Position numbers and translations under genes: made by a program. DNA of 64,000 bases, taken from NCBI GenBank assembly GCA_905480645.1, contig CAJQRC010000010.1, positions 124,001 through 188,000 of the forward strand, read 5' to 3'. The notes below the pieces were generated by a model, which did not search any database, was not told where the DNA came from, and saw only the letters and a program-made list of their open reading frames with translations. Position 1 is the first letter of the stretch. The number at the start of each line of letters is the position of its first letter. Source of the DNA: an uncultured Tateyamaria sp. (GTDB lineage: Bacteria; Pseudomonadota; Alphaproteobacteria; Rhodobacterales; Rhodobacteraceae). Below are positions 45,596 through 56,042 of this stretch, piece after piece.

Positions 45596-47734
45596 ATGAT
45601 TTCTGCTGATGCGTTAATTGCTCTGGTCTCTGACTATAACCCAAAAACGAACAAACGGCTGATCAAACTGGCATACTCATTTGGTGAGCAAATGCACCGT
45701 GGTCAGTTTCGCCATTCGGGCGAACCATATTTTATGCATCCGGTCGCCGTTGCGGCAATATTGACAAAACAACAATTGGATGACGCGACAATAATTACAG
45801 CTTTGCTTCATGACACCATTGAAGATACTAAAGCTAACTACTCTGGTTTGGTTAATACTTTTGGTGAAGACATAGCACAACTGGTTGATGGCGTTACAAA
45901 ACTTACTAACCTTCAATTAAGTAGCGTAGAAACCAAACAGGCGGAAAACTTCCGTAAACTGTTCATCGCAATGTCGAAGGACATGCGGGTTATTTTGGTT
46001 AAGTTAGGCGACCGGCTTCACAACATGCGTACAATTCGCTCAATGCGTGCGCATAAACAACTACAAAAAGCTCGTGAAACTATGGACATTTTTGCGCCAC
46101 TTGCTGGTCGCATGGGCATGCAGTGGATGCGTGAAGAATTGGAGGATTTAGCATTTAAAGTACTGAATCCTGAAGGTAGATCATCAATTATACGTCGTTT
46201 TATTACGATGCAACGCGATACTGGCGATGTGATAGAGCGAATTACTGGCGATATGCGGTATGAATTGGAAAAGGCTGACATAGTAGCCGAGGTCTTTGGT
46301 CGAGCTAAAAAGCCTTATGCGATTTGGCGTAAGATGAAGGAAAAAGATCAATCATTTAGTCGCCTAAGTGACATCTACGGTTTTCGCGTTATTACCGAAT
46401 CTGAAGAAGATACTTACCGTGCTTTAGGTGCAATTCATCAAAGATGGCGAGCAGTACCAGGGCGATTTAAAGATTATATCAGTCAACCAAAGACAAACGG
46501 ATATCGTTCAATTCATACCACTGTTTCAGGACGTGATGGTAAACGTGTTGAAGTACAGATTCGGACACGGCAGATGCATGACGTAGCTGAGAGTGGTGTT
46601 GCAGCACATTGGTCTTACCGTGACGGTGTACGATCTCAAAACCCGTTTGCTGTTGATCCAGCCAAATGGATTGCGCAGTTGACAGAACAGTTTGATGGTG
46701 AAGATAATCATCAGGATTTTTTAGAAGCTGTTAAACTTGAGATGTATTCAGATCAAGTTTTTTGTTTTACTCCTAAAGGAGAGGTAGTGAAGTTGCCTCG
46801 TGGCGCTACGCCAATTGATTTTGCTTATGCAATCCATACGCGCATAGGCAACGCCTGTGTTGGTGCCAAAGTTGATGGAATGCGCGTCCCCCTCTGGACG
46901 CGTGTCAAAAATGGCCAGTCGGTTGAAATCATAACGGCCGAAGGCCAAATACCACAAACCACATGGTTGGAGATCGCAACCACAGGTAAAGCGAAAACTG
47001 CAATTCGTAGATCTATGCGCGAGGCTGATAGAGAACGTTTTATAACTCTTGGGCGAGAACTGGCACGCTCAGCTTTTGGGCATGTACGAAAAAAAGTAAC
47101 TGATAAGGCATTAGAGGCCGCCACAAAGCAATTACGTCTGGGAAGCGTAGATGAAGTTTTGGCGCGTCTAGGATCTGCTGAACTTACCGGGCGAGAGGTG
47201 GTTCAATCTATTTATCCGGATTTAATCCCTCAGGCTGGTAAAGTTGTTGACGTGCGACGCGCTGTGATCGGCCTGTCATCAGGCCAGTCATTCCAAAGAG
47301 CCATTTGCTGCGAACCGTTGCCTGGTGAACGCATTGTTGGAATCACTTTTCGAGGTAAAGGTGTTATAGTGCATGCTATTGATTGTGCACGTTTAACAGA
47401 ATACGAACACCAGCCTGGCCGTTGGTTGGACTTGCATTGGCATGATGGCTCCCATCCGGCTGTATATGGAGCCACACTAGAATTGACTATTGGTAATGAC
47501 ACTGGTGTTTTGGGACGGATTTGCACATTAATTGGAGAAACAAAGGCAAACATTGCAGATCTGGAGTTCAAGGATCGTAAACCTGACTTCTTCCGGTTAT
47601 TGATCCATTTAGAATTGCGGGATGCTAAACATTTACATAGCCTAATGGCTGCTCTTCAGGCTGAAAGTGATGTGGCTGCGATCAAACGCTACCGAAATCC
47701 TACCCCCACTGTGGGGCAGGCTGCGGTAAGCTGA
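45596..47734 (+). CDS. Bifunctional (p)ppGpp synthetase/hydrolase (RelA/SpoT, Rsh)
   Basis: This is the single long Rsh protein typical of alphaproteobacteria, 712 residues. The HD hydrolase domain is intact, with HDTIED at 72-77. In the synthetase domain the RFKD motif (VPGRFKDYISQPK) is the form found in bifunctional enzymes. TGS follows at about 385-445 (VFCFTPKGEVVKLPRGATPIDFAYAIHT) and a C-terminal ACT domain at about 640-705 (LGRICTLIGETKANIADLEF). The setting rpoZ-rsh puts the ppGpp enzyme next to an RNA polymerase subunit gene. Confidence 0.95.
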   Translation: MISADALIALVSDYNPKTNKRLIKLAYSFGEQMHRGQFRHSGEPYFMHPVAVAAILTKQQLDDATIITALLHDTIEDTKANYSGLVNTFGEDIAQLVDGVTKLTNLQLSSVETKQAENFRKLFIAMSKDMRVILVKLGDRLHNMRTIRSMRAHKQLQKARETMDIFAPLAGRMGMQWMREELEDLAFKVLNPEGRSSIIRRFITMQRDTGDVIERITGDMRYELEKADIVAEVFGRAKKPYAIWRKMKEKDQSFSRLSDIYGFRVITESEEDTYRALGAIHQRWRAVPGRFKDYISQPKTNGYRSIHTTVSGRDGKRVEVQIRTRQMHDVAESGVAAHWSYRDGVRSQNPFAVDPAKWIAQLTEQFDGEDNHQDFLEAVKLEMYSDQVFCFTPKGEVVKLPRGATPIDFAYAIHTRIGNACVGAKVDGMRVPLWTRVKNGQSVEIITAEGQIPQTTWLEIATTGKAKTAIRRSMREADRERFITLGRELARSAFGHVRKKVTDKALEAATKQLRLGSVDEVLARLGSAELTGREVVQSIYPDLIPQAGKVVDVRRAVIGLSSGQSFQRAICCEPLPGERIVGITFRGKGVIVHAIDCARLTEYEHQPGRWLDLHWHDGSHPAVYGATLELTIGNDTGVLGRICTLIGETKANIADLEFKDRKPDFFRLLIHLELRDAKHLHSLMAALQAESDVAAIKRYRNPTPTVGQAAVS

Positions 47735-47756
47735 GCTAGAAAAGAAGGACAAGGCT

Positions 47757-48416
47757 TTGGTATTCAAGCGCCGAGATCGCAAGCCGTTTTTCCGTGCTGT
47801 GCTTGAAGCTATTTGGCCACGTGGTGGGTGGGGACGCGCATTTCATTACATCAAACATCGTGTGAGACGACTGCCGGACCAGCCTGAACGTATCGCGCGT
47901 GGTATTTGGGCTGGCGTATTTACAACTTTTACACCGTTTTACGGCCTGCACTTTATTATTGCATGCTGCATTGCAGCAGCAAATCGTGGAAATATTTTGG
48001 CAGCTTTGATGTCTACTTTTTTTGGCAATCCTCTGAGCTATTTCCCGATCGGAGTTATTTCGCTTCAATCGGGGCATTGGTTAATGGGATCGGAAATGCC
48101 GGAAGAGAATGAGCGCTCATTTACAGGAAAGTTTATGGATGCAGGTGGTGATCTTTGGTTTAACCTGAGGGCCGTTCTTACTGGGCAAAAGCAAGAGTGG
48201 TCTAGTCTAGTAGTTTTTTTTGATGAAATATTTTTTCCGTATTTGATTGGTGGAATTTTACCAGGAATTATTGTGGCAACGCTGTGCTACTATTTGTCTG
48301 TGCCATTGATCCGTGCCTATCAGCACCGCAGAAAAGGAATGATAAAGGCTAAGCTTGAATCCTTGAAAGCGAAGGCTGCTGCAAAAGCTAAAGAAGCTCG
48401 GACAAAAGCGGAGTGA
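47757..48416 (+). CDS. DUF2062 domain membrane protein
   Basis: A 219-residue protein with two to three membrane segments: about 57-80 (GVFTTFTPFYGLHFIIACCIAAANRG), 84-104 and 160-183. The FGNPL motif after the first hairpin is typical of DUF2062. The C-terminal 30 residues are Lys/Ala-rich. The start is TTG 47757 with AAGGA upstream. The family has no settled function. It lies between rsh and pdxJ, its normal place in this gene order. Confidence 0.85.
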   Translation: MVFKRRDRKPFFRAVLEAIWPRGGWGRAFHYIKHRVRRLPDQPERIARGIWAGVFTTFTPFYGLHFIIACCIAAANRGNILAALMSTFFGNPLSYFPIGVISLQSGHWLMGSEMPEENERSFTGKFMDAGGDLWFNLRAVLTGQKQEWSSLVVFFDEIFFPYLIGGILPGIIVATLCYYLSVPLIRAYQHRRKGMIKAKLESLKAKAAAKAKEARTKAE

Positions 48417-48546
48417 AATGAAAAGCACATAAGTCTAAATGCTTTCGCGCAAAATAATCAAACTTTTGTTTACAGTTTTTTACGCTAATGCATTTTCAAG
48501 AGGCATTGAAAGCGATAGATGATTTTATAAAGGTAAAGGAAAAACT

Positions 48547-49299
48547 ATGACCGCATCGCAAAAAAAACTGCGTCTGGGTGTTAATATAGATCACGTGGCA
48601 ACTGTTCGAAATGCGCGTGGTGGAGGGACACCTGACCCTTTACGAGCGGCTCGGATTGCGGAGCTAGCAGGCGCAGACGGAATAACGGCACATTTGCGCG
48701 AAGATCGCCGTCATATCTCAGATTCGGACATCGAAGGGCTAATGAATATTCTGTCAGTTCCACTAAATTTTGAAATGGCTGCTACAGCCGAAATGCAAGA
48801 GATTGCTTTATTTCATAAACCACATGCTGTTTGCATAGTTCCAGAAAAACGAGAGGAACGTACAACTGAGGGTGGGCTTGAAGTGGTGCGGGAAGAGAAA
48901 AAGCTGGCTGAATTTGTTGCACCGTTGCGGGACGCAGGCTGCCGAGTATCTATTTTTATTGCACCTGATAAACATCAAATCGAGGCTGCATGTCGCATAG
49001 GTGCGCAGGTTATAGAATTACACTCTGGCGCATATTGTGATGCACATCATGAAGGCCGTATCGAAGATCGTAATATTGAACTTGAGGCACTTCGGGATAT
49101 GAGCCGCTTTGCTTATGACTTGGGCTTAGAAGTGCATGTTGGTCATGGTCTAACATATGAAACAGTACAGCCAGTCGCAGCATTCTTAGAAGTAGTGGAG
49201 TTGAATATCGGCCACTTTCTCATAGGGGAAGCTATATTTCGTGGTTTTGATCCTGCAATTAAAGAGATGCGTCGTTTAATGGATGAAGTTCGAAATTAA
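48547..49299 (+). CDS. pdxJ: Pyridoxine 5'-phosphate synthase
   Basis: PdxJ condenses 3-amino-2-oxopropyl phosphate with deoxyxylulose phosphate to form the B6 ring. The 250-residue TIM barrel has LGVNIDHVATVRNARGG at the start, the DGITAHLREDRRHI segment, NFEMAAT, and VGHGLTYETVQPV with NIGHFLIGEA near the end, all family signatures. AAAGGTAAAGGA precedes the ATG. acpS usually sits between pdxJ and lepB in relatives and is missing here. Confidence 0.96.
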   Translation: MTASQKKLRLGVNIDHVATVRNARGGGTPDPLRAARIAELAGADGITAHLREDRRHISDSDIEGLMNILSVPLNFEMAATAEMQEIALFHKPHAVCIVPEKREERTTEGGLEVVREEKKLAEFVAPLRDAGCRVSIFIAPDKHQIEAACRIGAQVIELHSGAYCDAHHEGRIEDRNIELEALRDMSRFAYDLGLEVHVGHGLTYETVQPVAAFLEVVELNIGHFLIGEAIFRGFDPAIKEMRRLMDEVRN

Positions 49300-49462
49300 T
49301 TAAATCGTCTTTTTGAGCCTATTTTAAATAAATTTGATTTTGATTTTGAGGTGCCAATAAAGAAAACGAACTCCTTCATCCTGCCTGTTGTTGTCTGCTT
49401 GACAGTTTGGCATGGCGCAAGCATGAACCAACCTTTATGAAGTCTCGAGCAGGAGAACCTCC

Positions 49463-50287
49463 ATGGCGGTCAAAGAAAAAGCTGAAAACGGTATTTTAGA
49501 GACGATAAAAACTATCGTTTATGCGCTATTGATTGCAGGTGTGTTTCGCACTTTGTTTTTCCAGCCCTTCTGGATTCCGTCGGGATCAATGAAGGAAACA
49601 TTATTGATTGGCGATTTTCTTTTTGTGAATAAAATGGCATATGGGTTTTCTTATGCCTCATGCCCCTCAATTCCAATCATAGGGCTGGATGCAAAAAAGC
49701 TCTGCGGTTTCATCGGTGGTAATAACAAGCGCTTTCTAGCTGGTGATCCTGAGCGTGGTGATGTTATTGTTTTCCGGCACCCAATTTCTGGTTCTGACTA
49801 CATCAAACGTTTGGTCGGTTTGCCAGGTGACACGGTCCAGGTAAAAGACGGCATTTTGTTTTTGAATGGTGTGGTTGTACCTCAGGAACCTGATGGGGAG
49901 TTTATTGAAACCTTTGATCGCCAAGGTCCTCAACGCCTTTTACCAAGATGCGAAAACGGGCCAGTCGGTATCGGAGCTGAATGTATCAAGTCTCGTTTTA
50001 TCGAGTCATTCCCAAATGGCACCAAGCATATTGTTTTGAATATTGGTGATCAATCTGCCGATAACACACCAGTATATCGGGTCCCGGAGGGTAACTATTT
50101 TTTTATGGGTGATAACCGCGATAATTCCTCTGATAGTCGACTTTCACAAGTCGCTGGAGGGGTGGGTTATGTACCTTACGAAAATTTAATTGGGCGCGCA
50201 GACCGTATCATGTTTTCGTCAGCAGGTAGGTCAATGTTATTTTTCTGGACTTGGCGCAGGGATCGTTTTTTTAAGGGTATCGAGTGA
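49463..50287 (+). CDS. lepB: Signal peptidase I
   Basis: LepB removes Sec and Tat signal peptides at the outer face of the inner membrane. The 274 residues have one N-terminal membrane helix (about 14-33). The catalytic dyad is Ser42 in PSGSMKETL and Lys115 in [11 protein letters not shown]. The boxes FRHP and [11 protein letters not shown] are intact. A cysteine-containing insert ([20 protein letters not shown]) after the first box is typical of Rhodobacterales LepB. The TGA overlaps the GTG of rnc. A TTGACA at 49399-49404 upstream may be part of its promoter. Confidence 0.95.
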   Translation: MAVKEKAENGILETIKTIVYALLIAGVFRTLFFQPFWIPSGSMKETLLIGDFLFVNKMAYGFSYASCPSIPIIGLDAKKLCGFIGGNNKRFLAGDPERGDVIVFRHPISGSDYIKRLVGLPGDTVQVKDGILFLNGVVVPQEPDGEFIETFDRQGPQRLLPRCENGPVGIGAECIKSRFIESFPNGTKHIVLNIGDQSADNTPVYRVPEGNYFFMGDNRDNSSDSRLSQVAGGVGYVPYENLIGRADRIMFSSAGRSMLFFWTWRRDRFFKGIE

Positions 50288-50970
50288 AGCTTGGGAGCGA
50301 ATTGAGGGCATTTGAGGCTCGAATTGGATATAGCTTTTCCACGCCAGAGCTTCTAGTGGAAGCAGTTACACACGCGTCGATGTCATCTTCCACGAGGAAC
50401 GATAATCAAAGGTTAGAGTTTCTTGGTGATAGGGTTTTGGGCTTGGTAATGGCTCAAGCCCTTATCGAAGCCGACCCAAACGCTTCAGAGGGCGCTCTGG
50501 CACCGCGCTTTAATGCTCTGGTTCGGAAAGAAACCTGTGCTGATGTGGCGCGGGAGATCGATCTTGGTGCTGTAGTGCGTTTGGGACGTTCGGAAACAGT
50601 TTCTGGAGGACGCCGCAAACTTGCATTGCTAGGTGATGCTATTGAAGCTGTAATTGCGGCTGTTTATTTAGATGCAGGATTTCAGGCGGCCCGTGACATG
50701 GTTTTACGGCTTTGGGCGGATAGAATTACACAGGTGGACGACGATGCTCGTGATGCTAAAACATCCCTGCAGGAGTGGGCGCAAGCACGAAGTCTGTCAC
50801 CGCCTGAATACATTGAGATAGATCGTAATGGACCTGATCACGCGCCAATATTTACCATCATGGCGCAACTGAGTACGGGTGTTAAAGGTAGCGCGACTGC
50901 TGGATCTAAACGTGAGGCGCAACAGGGAGCGGCAAGGGCTCTTATGGCTATATTGGAACAAGACACATGA
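50284..50970 (+). CDS. rnc: Ribonuclease III
   Basis: RNase III cuts double-stranded RNA, including rRNA precursors. It starts at GTG 50284, overlapping lepB by four bases, and has 228 residues. The catalytic signature [15 protein letters not shown] contains E45 and D49. The second acidic cluster is [18 protein letters not shown], and a dsRNA-binding domain covers about 155-225 ([35 protein letters not shown]). The stop overlaps era (ATGA). Confidence 0.96.
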   Translation: MKLGSELRAFEARIGYSFSTPELLVEAVTHASMSSSTRNDNQRLEFLGDRVLGLVMAQALIEADPNASEGALAPRFNALVRKETCADVAREIDLGAVVRLGRSETVSGGRRKLALLGDAIEAVIAAVYLDAGFQAARDMVLRLWADRITQVDDDARDAKTSLQEWAQARSLSPPEYIEIDRNGPDHAPIFTIMAQLSTGVKGSATAGSKREAQQGAARALMAILEQDT

Positions 50971-51875
50971 AAATGCGTGCTGGATTTGTTGCGCTGATTG
51001 GAGAGCCTAATGCAGGGAAATCCACTCTGCTTAACCGAGTAGTCGGTGCCAAAGTTTCGATTGTTACCCATAAGGTTCAAACTACCCGTACGCGGATCAG
51101 AGGCATTGCGATCGAAGGCGATAGTCAAATTGTTTTTGTTGATACACCAGGTCTATTTAGGCCGCGACGTCGACTGGACCGCGCTATGGTGGCTGCAGCT
51201 TGGGGCGGTGCTGCGGATGCTGATGTTGTTATTTTAATGATTGAAGCACATCGTGGTTTAACTGGGGGGGTCGAGGAAATACTTGAAGGTTTGGTCGATA
51301 TTAGTAAAGGTCGGACGGTTGCTTTAGCTATTAATAAAATTGACAGGGTCGAAGCATCTTTCTTGCTTAAACTGACGAAAGATCTGAATGATCGTTATGA
51401 CTTTGCAAAAACTTTCATGATCTCAGCAGAAAAAGGTCATGGTGTTCATGATTTCCTTGTATGGCTTTCGGTTCAAGTTCCACAGGGTCCGTGGCTCTAT
51501 CCTGAAGATCAAGTTGCGGATTTACCAATGCGTATGATTGCGGCGGAAGTAACGCGTGAAAAATTAACTCTGCGTTTACACCAAGAGTTACCCTACCAGT
51601 TGACAGTTGAGACAGAGAACTGGAGAGAACTGAAAGACGGATCTGTCCATATTGATCAGATCATTTATGTAAGCCGCGATGGCCACAAAGGTATTGTATT
51701 GGGCAAAAATGGTGAGACAATCAAGGCTATTAGTAAAGCCTCACGTATGGATTTGATGAATTTTTTAGAACGTAAGGTTCATCTTTTCTTGAAAGTTAAG
51801 GTGCGAGAGAGATGGCAAGAAGAGTCGGAGCGTTATTCTGAGATGGGACTTAATTTTAAAGATGGCAATGCCTGA
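50967..51875 (+). CDS. era: GTPase Era
   Basis: Era is an essential GTPase that binds the 3' end of 16S rRNA during 30S assembly. In the 302 residues the P-loop is GEPNAGKST at 12-20, the switch region [20 protein letters not shown] the G4 motif and SAEKG the G5. The C-terminal KH domain includes [17 protein letters not shown] and VKVRERW. It is coupled to rnc by a four-base overlap, as in most bacteria. Confidence 0.96.
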   Translation: MKMRAGFVALIGEPNAGKSTLLNRVVGAKVSIVTHKVQTTRTRIRGIAIEGDSQIVFVDTPGLFRPRRRLDRAMVAAAWGGAADADVVILMIEAHRGLTGGVEEILEGLVDISKGRTVALAINKIDRVEASFLLKLTKDLNDRYDFAKTFMISAEKGHGVHDFLVWLSVQVPQGPWLYPEDQVADLPMRMIAAEVTREKLTLRLHQELPYQLTVETENWRELKDGSVHIDQIIYVSRDGHKGIVLGKNGETIKAISKASRMDLMNFLERKVHLFLKVKVRERWQEESERYSEMGLNFKDGNA

Positions 51876-51921
51876 ATTAATTATAGTTTCACCCTAAAAA
51901 AATGAACATTAATAGAAAACT

Positions 51922-52263
51922 ATGAGAGATACAGTGCTTAGACTAACATCCCGATTTTGGGTGGATGCTTATCTGACGAGGTTGCGTGCCGAGGGTATAC
52001 TTGGTTTTGTTGTGGCCCATGGTGATGATACAGCAGGCGCAGTTCTGGTTAAGTTGAACACTCTTGATGGTTTTGCAACGCTCTTTCAACGCAGTTTTGA
52101 TTTAATGTTGGATATGCGACGTTGGGTCGAGTTGACTAGTGGTGCAGAGGTGGATGTGGAAGCAACTGTTGCTACGCAACGTGGGTTTGATCCTGACCTT
52201 TGGGTCATTGAAGTTGAGGATCGACAAGGGCGACATATGCTAAATGATGAAGGGCTATCTTGA
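51922..52263 (+). CDS. DUF1491 family protein
   Basis: A 113-residue cytoplasmic protein beginning [25 protein letters not shown], with [17 protein letters not shown] and a C-terminal [22 protein letters not shown]-type end (here [20 protein letters not shown]). It matches DUF1491, an alphaproteobacterial family always found near era and recO and without a known role. It lies 46 bases after era, and recO begins two bases after it. Confidence 0.87.
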   Translation: MRDTVLRLTSRFWVDAYLTRLRAEGILGFVVAHGDDTAGAVLVKLNTLDGFATLFQRSFDLMLDMRRWVELTSGAEVDVEATVATQRGFDPDLWVIEVEDRQGRHMLNDEGLS

Positions 52264-52264
52264 G

Positions 52265-52990
52265 GTGGAATGGCGCGGTGAAGGCATTTTGCTGAAAGTT
52301 CGCCGTCATGGTGAAAGTAGCTCTATTATTGAGGTTTTTACTGAATGCAAAGGTCGCCATATTGGCGTTGTAAGAGGTGGAACAAGCCGCAAGATTGCAC
52401 CGATATTACAGCCTGGTGCACAGTTACATGTCTCCTGGCGAGCGAGGCTTGAAGAACATATTGGAAGCTTCACCGCTGAATCCTTGCGCAGTCGGACGGC
52501 GTTGGTGATGGATAGTAGATTAGCATTGGCAGGTTTGAATGCAGTCACTGCATTGTTGAGTTTTTGTCTCCCAGAGCGAGAGCAGCATGTTAAGTTATAT
52601 AATAAAACTGAACAACTGATGGATTTGTTGGGCCAGGACGAACTATGGCCTCTGGCCTATCTGCAATGGGAAATGGCTCTATTGAATGACATGGGCTATG
52701 GACTGGATTTGAGTAAGTGTGCCGTGACAGGTTTATCTGAAAATTTAATCTATGTTTCTCCTAAGTCAGGTCGTGCGGTATCCGAGAACGGAGCGGGTGA
52801 GTGGGCTGACAGGTTGCTGCCTCTACCACCTGTTTTGCGAGGTGAGGGGGAAGCATCTAATGTTGAGATAGCAAAGGCTTTTGAAACCACTGGATATTTT
52901 TTGTGTTCACGAATGGCTTCAAATTTGGGATCTCGCCCCTTGCCTGATGCTCGCGCCCAATTTATTACTATTTTTTTAAGGAGTTTTTGA
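52265..52990 (+). CDS. recO: DNA repair protein RecO
   Basis: RecO loads RecA onto gapped DNA with RecR and anneals complementary strands. The likely start is GTG 52265 ([19 protein letters not shown]), the usual beginning in relatives, giving 241 residues; ATG 52244 inside the preceding gene is the longer alternative. The N-terminal OB fold is clear ([20 protein letters not shown]). The helical C-terminal part has SGRAVS. The usual zinc-finger Cys set is incomplete: one clear Cys (KCAVTG) and a missing CxxC partner, as in many alphaproteobacterial RecO. Confidence 0.9.
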   Translation: MEWRGEGILLKVRRHGESSSIIEVFTECKGRHIGVVRGGTSRKIAPILQPGAQLHVSWRARLEEHIGSFTAESLRSRTALVMDSRLALAGLNAVTALLSFCLPEREQHVKLYNKTEQLMDLLGQDELWPLAYLQWEMALLNDMGYGLDLSKCAVTGLSENLIYVSPKSGRAVSENGAGEWADRLLPLPPVLRGEGEASNVEIAKAFETTGYFLCSRMASNLGSRPLPDARAQFITIFLRSF

Positions 52991-53526
52991 AATAATTTTT
53001 CTTGTTTGACAGAATAAGTTCAGTTGTTTTTCCGCCCTCCGTTTTAGCCATTTGTTTAAGTTTCACAGGAGTATTACTTAAGTATTCAGATGTTGCCGCA
53101 TCCGAATAAAGAACATTTTATAATTCTCTATGCTTCAATTTAGGCTCAGTTATTTCATTCTAAATATAGTTGAAAAATGATTTCGTAATTCATCCAATTA
53201 TTTTGATTAAATGCTTTGGGGGTTTTCTAGCTAGTCAATGCATGGTCCATATTAATGGTTTTGCTTAACAGCTTATCTGTTATTTGGTGCTAGGTATTAT
53301 CAAAAATTTTATTGTTAAACTAAAAAAGACTGATTCAAGGCTCAATAGTAAAGTTAAATGTCTAAATGACATTTAATATTACCTATAATTGCGGTGTTAA
53401 AAGTTAATTTAATTGATGTATTATTATGATGACATTTATATACGCTGTAAAATGCAATAGAATATGACTTTTGGTCATTCATACATAATATTAGCTACAA
53501 AAGAATAGTATTTAGTGGTTTTGTAA
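52991..53526. other. AT-rich intergenic region, no gene seen
   Basis: About 540 bases between convergent recO and the LysE gene. A perfect nine-pair hairpin, TTAAATGTC/GACATTTAA with a five-base loop, lies at 53354-53376. It has no T-tract next to it. Nothing else stands out. Confidence 0.5.
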
Positions 53527-54114
53527 TCAGAATGATAAAAACGCCAGCGCAACAACTATGAGTAACGATGCTGCCATTATAATGTTTATTAGTTTTCGGT
53601 ATTTTGTATTTAAATCCATCTTTTTTAGAATAGTACCTAGCCATAACCATATAAAATGAATTGGCAGCCAGATAGCATTCACAATTAGCAACTTCCATAT
53701 GACTTCTGAAGCTAACGCTTCAGGAAAAATACTAAACCCTGAAAATAGGGCTGTATTGACCACGTATGCTTTAGGGTTAATCGTTTGAAGTAGAATTCCG
53801 GCCAGTATGCCGGGCTTCGAATCGGCTGTAATGAATGCTAATTCTGAGCCCGCAAAGGCGATACGGAATGCGAGGTAAATTAAATAAGTCGTTGAAAGTA
53901 GGAAAAGTACCGAACGTACTGAAGAAGTTGTAACTACGAGTGTCGCGACACCAGAAACGACGGCAATAATGACAATATTATTACCAATTAAAAGACCTAG
54001 GACGTATCGTAAACCTGATTTAAACCCGTATGCTGCTCCTATTCCAGCTGCAGACAACACCCCTGGCCCTGGCGTAATAATCAAAAAGAATACTGCAGCA
54101 GCAAACGTCAACAT
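53527..54114 (-). CDS. LysE/RhtB family amino-acid exporter
   Basis: This is an inner-membrane exporter of 195 residues with six hydrophobic segments. The N-terminal ITPGPGVLSAAGIGAAYGFKSGLRYVLGL is the LysE/RhtB signature, and the second half has GILLQTINPKAYVVNTALFSG. Family members export homoserine, threonine, leucine or basic amino acids; the substrate here cannot be told. An acyl-CoA dehydrogenase gene lies directly behind it on the same strand, with an 83-base gap. Confidence 0.87.
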   Translation of the reverse strand: MLTFAAAVFFLIITPGPGVLSAAGIGAAYGFKSGLRYVLGLLIGNNIVIIAVVSGVATLVVTTSSVRSVLFLLSTTYLIYLAFRIAFAGSELAFITADSKPGILAGILLQTINPKAYVVNTALFSGFSIFPEALASEVIWKLLIVNAIWLPIHFIWLWLGTILKKMDLNTKYRKLINIIMAASLLIVVALAFLSF

Positions 54115-54197
54115 CCCAGCATAGTGCCATTTTCTGATAGGTGGTCAATCAAGCATTTAGGTTCGTGAACTGTCTTTCAGCCTGTTTTGTTACCGCC

Positions 54198-55886
54198 TTA
54201 TGCAAGAATTCGTCTTGCAATCACTTGTGCCTGAATTTCCGCTGCACCTTCAAAAATATTCAGAATGCGCGCGTCACACATTACGCGGCTGATTTTATAT
54301 TCAAGCGCAAAACCATTGCCACCATGTATCTGCAATCCACTATCAGCGGCAGCCCATGCGACACGGGCACTTAATAACTTAGCCATACCTGCTTCGACAT
54401 CACACCGTCGCTCTTCATCTTTTTCGAAAGCAGAGAAGTAAGTCAGTTGTCTTGCGACCATAATTTCGACTGCCATCATAGCAAGTTTATTGGCAACCCT
54501 AGGAAAGTGGATCAAAGATTTTCCAAACTGTTTCCTATCTATCGCGTATTGCATCGATAGGTCGAGTGCTGATTGCGCTACTCCAACGGCACGGGCAGCA
54601 GTTTGGATGCGAGCTGACTCAAAGGTTTCCATCAGTTGTTTGAAACCTTTACCTTCCTTTTCGCCGAGTAAATTTTCTGCTTTCACATTGAAATTGTCAA
54701 ATGCAATCTCGTATTCTTTCATTCCGCGATATCCTAAAACTTTAATTTCTCCACCTGTCATCCCGTCAGTGGGAAAAGGGACTTCATCAGTTCCTGGTAT
54801 TTTTTCAGCCAGAAACATTGATAAGCCTTTATAATCTGTCGTATTGGCATCCGTTCTCGCAAGTAAGGTCATTAACTGTGTTCTCGAGGCATGGGTAATC
54901 CAAGTTTTATTTCCAGTAATTTTGTAGTCACCATTGCTATATTTAACAGCACGGGTTCGCAAAGCTCCCAGATCTGAACCGGTGTTGGGTTCAGTGAATA
55001 CCGCTGTTGGTAGTGTTTCAGCACTGGCCAGTTTTGGAAGCCATTTTTCTTTTTGGGATTTATTGCCGCCCGCAATGATTAGTTCCGCGGCAATCTCGGA
55101 CCGTGTTCCGAGAGAGCCAACTCCGATATATCCACGAGACAGTTCTTCACTGACGACGCACATCGATGCCTTAGAAAGTCCTAAACCACCATATTCTTCT
55201 GGTATTGTAAGACCAAAGACGCCTAATTCAGCCAGCTCTTCGATTACACCCATTGGTATTAGTTCGTCATTAAGGTGCCAATCATGAGAAAATGGCTCTA
55301 TCTTTTCAATGGTATAGCGTCGAAATTGTTCTCGGATCATTTCTAACTCATCATCGAGTCCAGATGCACCCACAGTGATTTCTGCGCTACGATCTTGCAT
55401 TAATTCAACTAGACGAAGCCGAACGGCTTGGGTATTGCCGCTTTCGGTGAGTATTCTGAACTCCGGGATCAGTATTGTGCTTATTTCAGCATGTGTCAGC
55501 CCCATATCATGTGGACGTAAAAATTCACTTTGGTTCATCTGAATACCGCCATAGATCTGGCTTAGATACTCGCTAAATGCGATCTGATGTATGAGAGCTT
55601 CCACTTCACCAAATTTCGATGAATTATCTAACTTTTCTGCCCATTTTTGCATTTGCCGAAGCGCTTCGGCATAGGTCGATAGCCACGCTAGACCATGCGC
55701 AGCAGTTTGGTGCTGCTCTAACAACTCGTTTGAAATAAGTCCGTTGACGCTTAACTTTGTCCGTAAACGACTTAGAGCAATGTTTACAACAGTATCAACT
55801 GGTGGGAGTGACGCCGCTGTAAGTTTTAAAAGGCCATTCAGTAAAACTGGTGCTAAACTGTGTATGTCTTGTCCATCGTGTGCCAT
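54198..55886 (-). CDS. mcd: Acyl-CoA dehydrogenase, probably (2S)-methylsuccinyl-CoA dehydrogenase
   Basis: A flavin enzyme passing electrons to ETF. Residues 180-560 form a standard acyl-CoA dehydrogenase fold: FTEPNTGSDLGALRTRA, ITGNKTWITHAS, YAIDRKQFGKSLIHFP and QIHGGNGFALEYKISRVMCDARI. What is unusual is an N-terminal extension of about 175 residues. With its total of 562 residues it fits methylsuccinyl-CoA dehydrogenase of the ethylmalonyl-CoA pathway (about 62 kDa in Rhodobacter). That pathway assimilates C2 units. The name is inferred from architecture; other pathway genes are not in the window, but etfBA and a 3-hydroxybutyryl-CoA dehydrogenase are nearby. Confidence 0.75.
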   Translation of the reverse strand: MAHDGQDIHSLAPVLLNGLLKLTAASLPPVDTVVNIALSRLRTKLSVNGLISNELLEQHQTAAHGLAWLSTYAEALRQMQKWAEKLDNSSKFGEVEALIHQIAFSEYLSQIYGGIQMNQSEFLRPHDMGLTHAEISTILIPEFRILTESGNTQAVRLRLVELMQDRSAEITVGASGLDDELEMIREQFRRYTIEKIEPFSHDWHLNDELIPMGVIEELAELGVFGLTIPEEYGGLGLSKASMCVVSEELSRGYIGVGSLGTRSEIAAELIIAGGNKSQKEKWLPKLASAETLPTAVFTEPNTGSDLGALRTRAVKYSNGDYKITGNKTWITHASRTQLMTLLARTDANTTDYKGLSMFLAEKIPGTDEVPFPTDGMTGGEIKVLGYRGMKEYEIAFDNFNVKAENLLGEKEGKGFKQLMETFESARIQTAARAVGVAQSALDLSMQYAIDRKQFGKSLIHFPRVANKLAMMAVEIMVARQLTYFSAFEKDEERRCDVEAGMAKLLSARVAWAAADSGLQIHGGNGFALEYKISRVMCDARILNIFEGAAEIQAQVIARRILA

Positions 55887-56042
55887 CTTTTAATCCCCGT
55901 CAATCGCCAGCAGATCTTAGTCTTTTTTGCAGCGGCAGCGCAACAAATATTCGTTTTGAGACAAAATTTAGTTTTATTATTACTTTTCGAATAATGAATT
56001 ACAAAGGTAGCAAGGTTTAGTTTAGGGGAGTATTAGGTAAAA

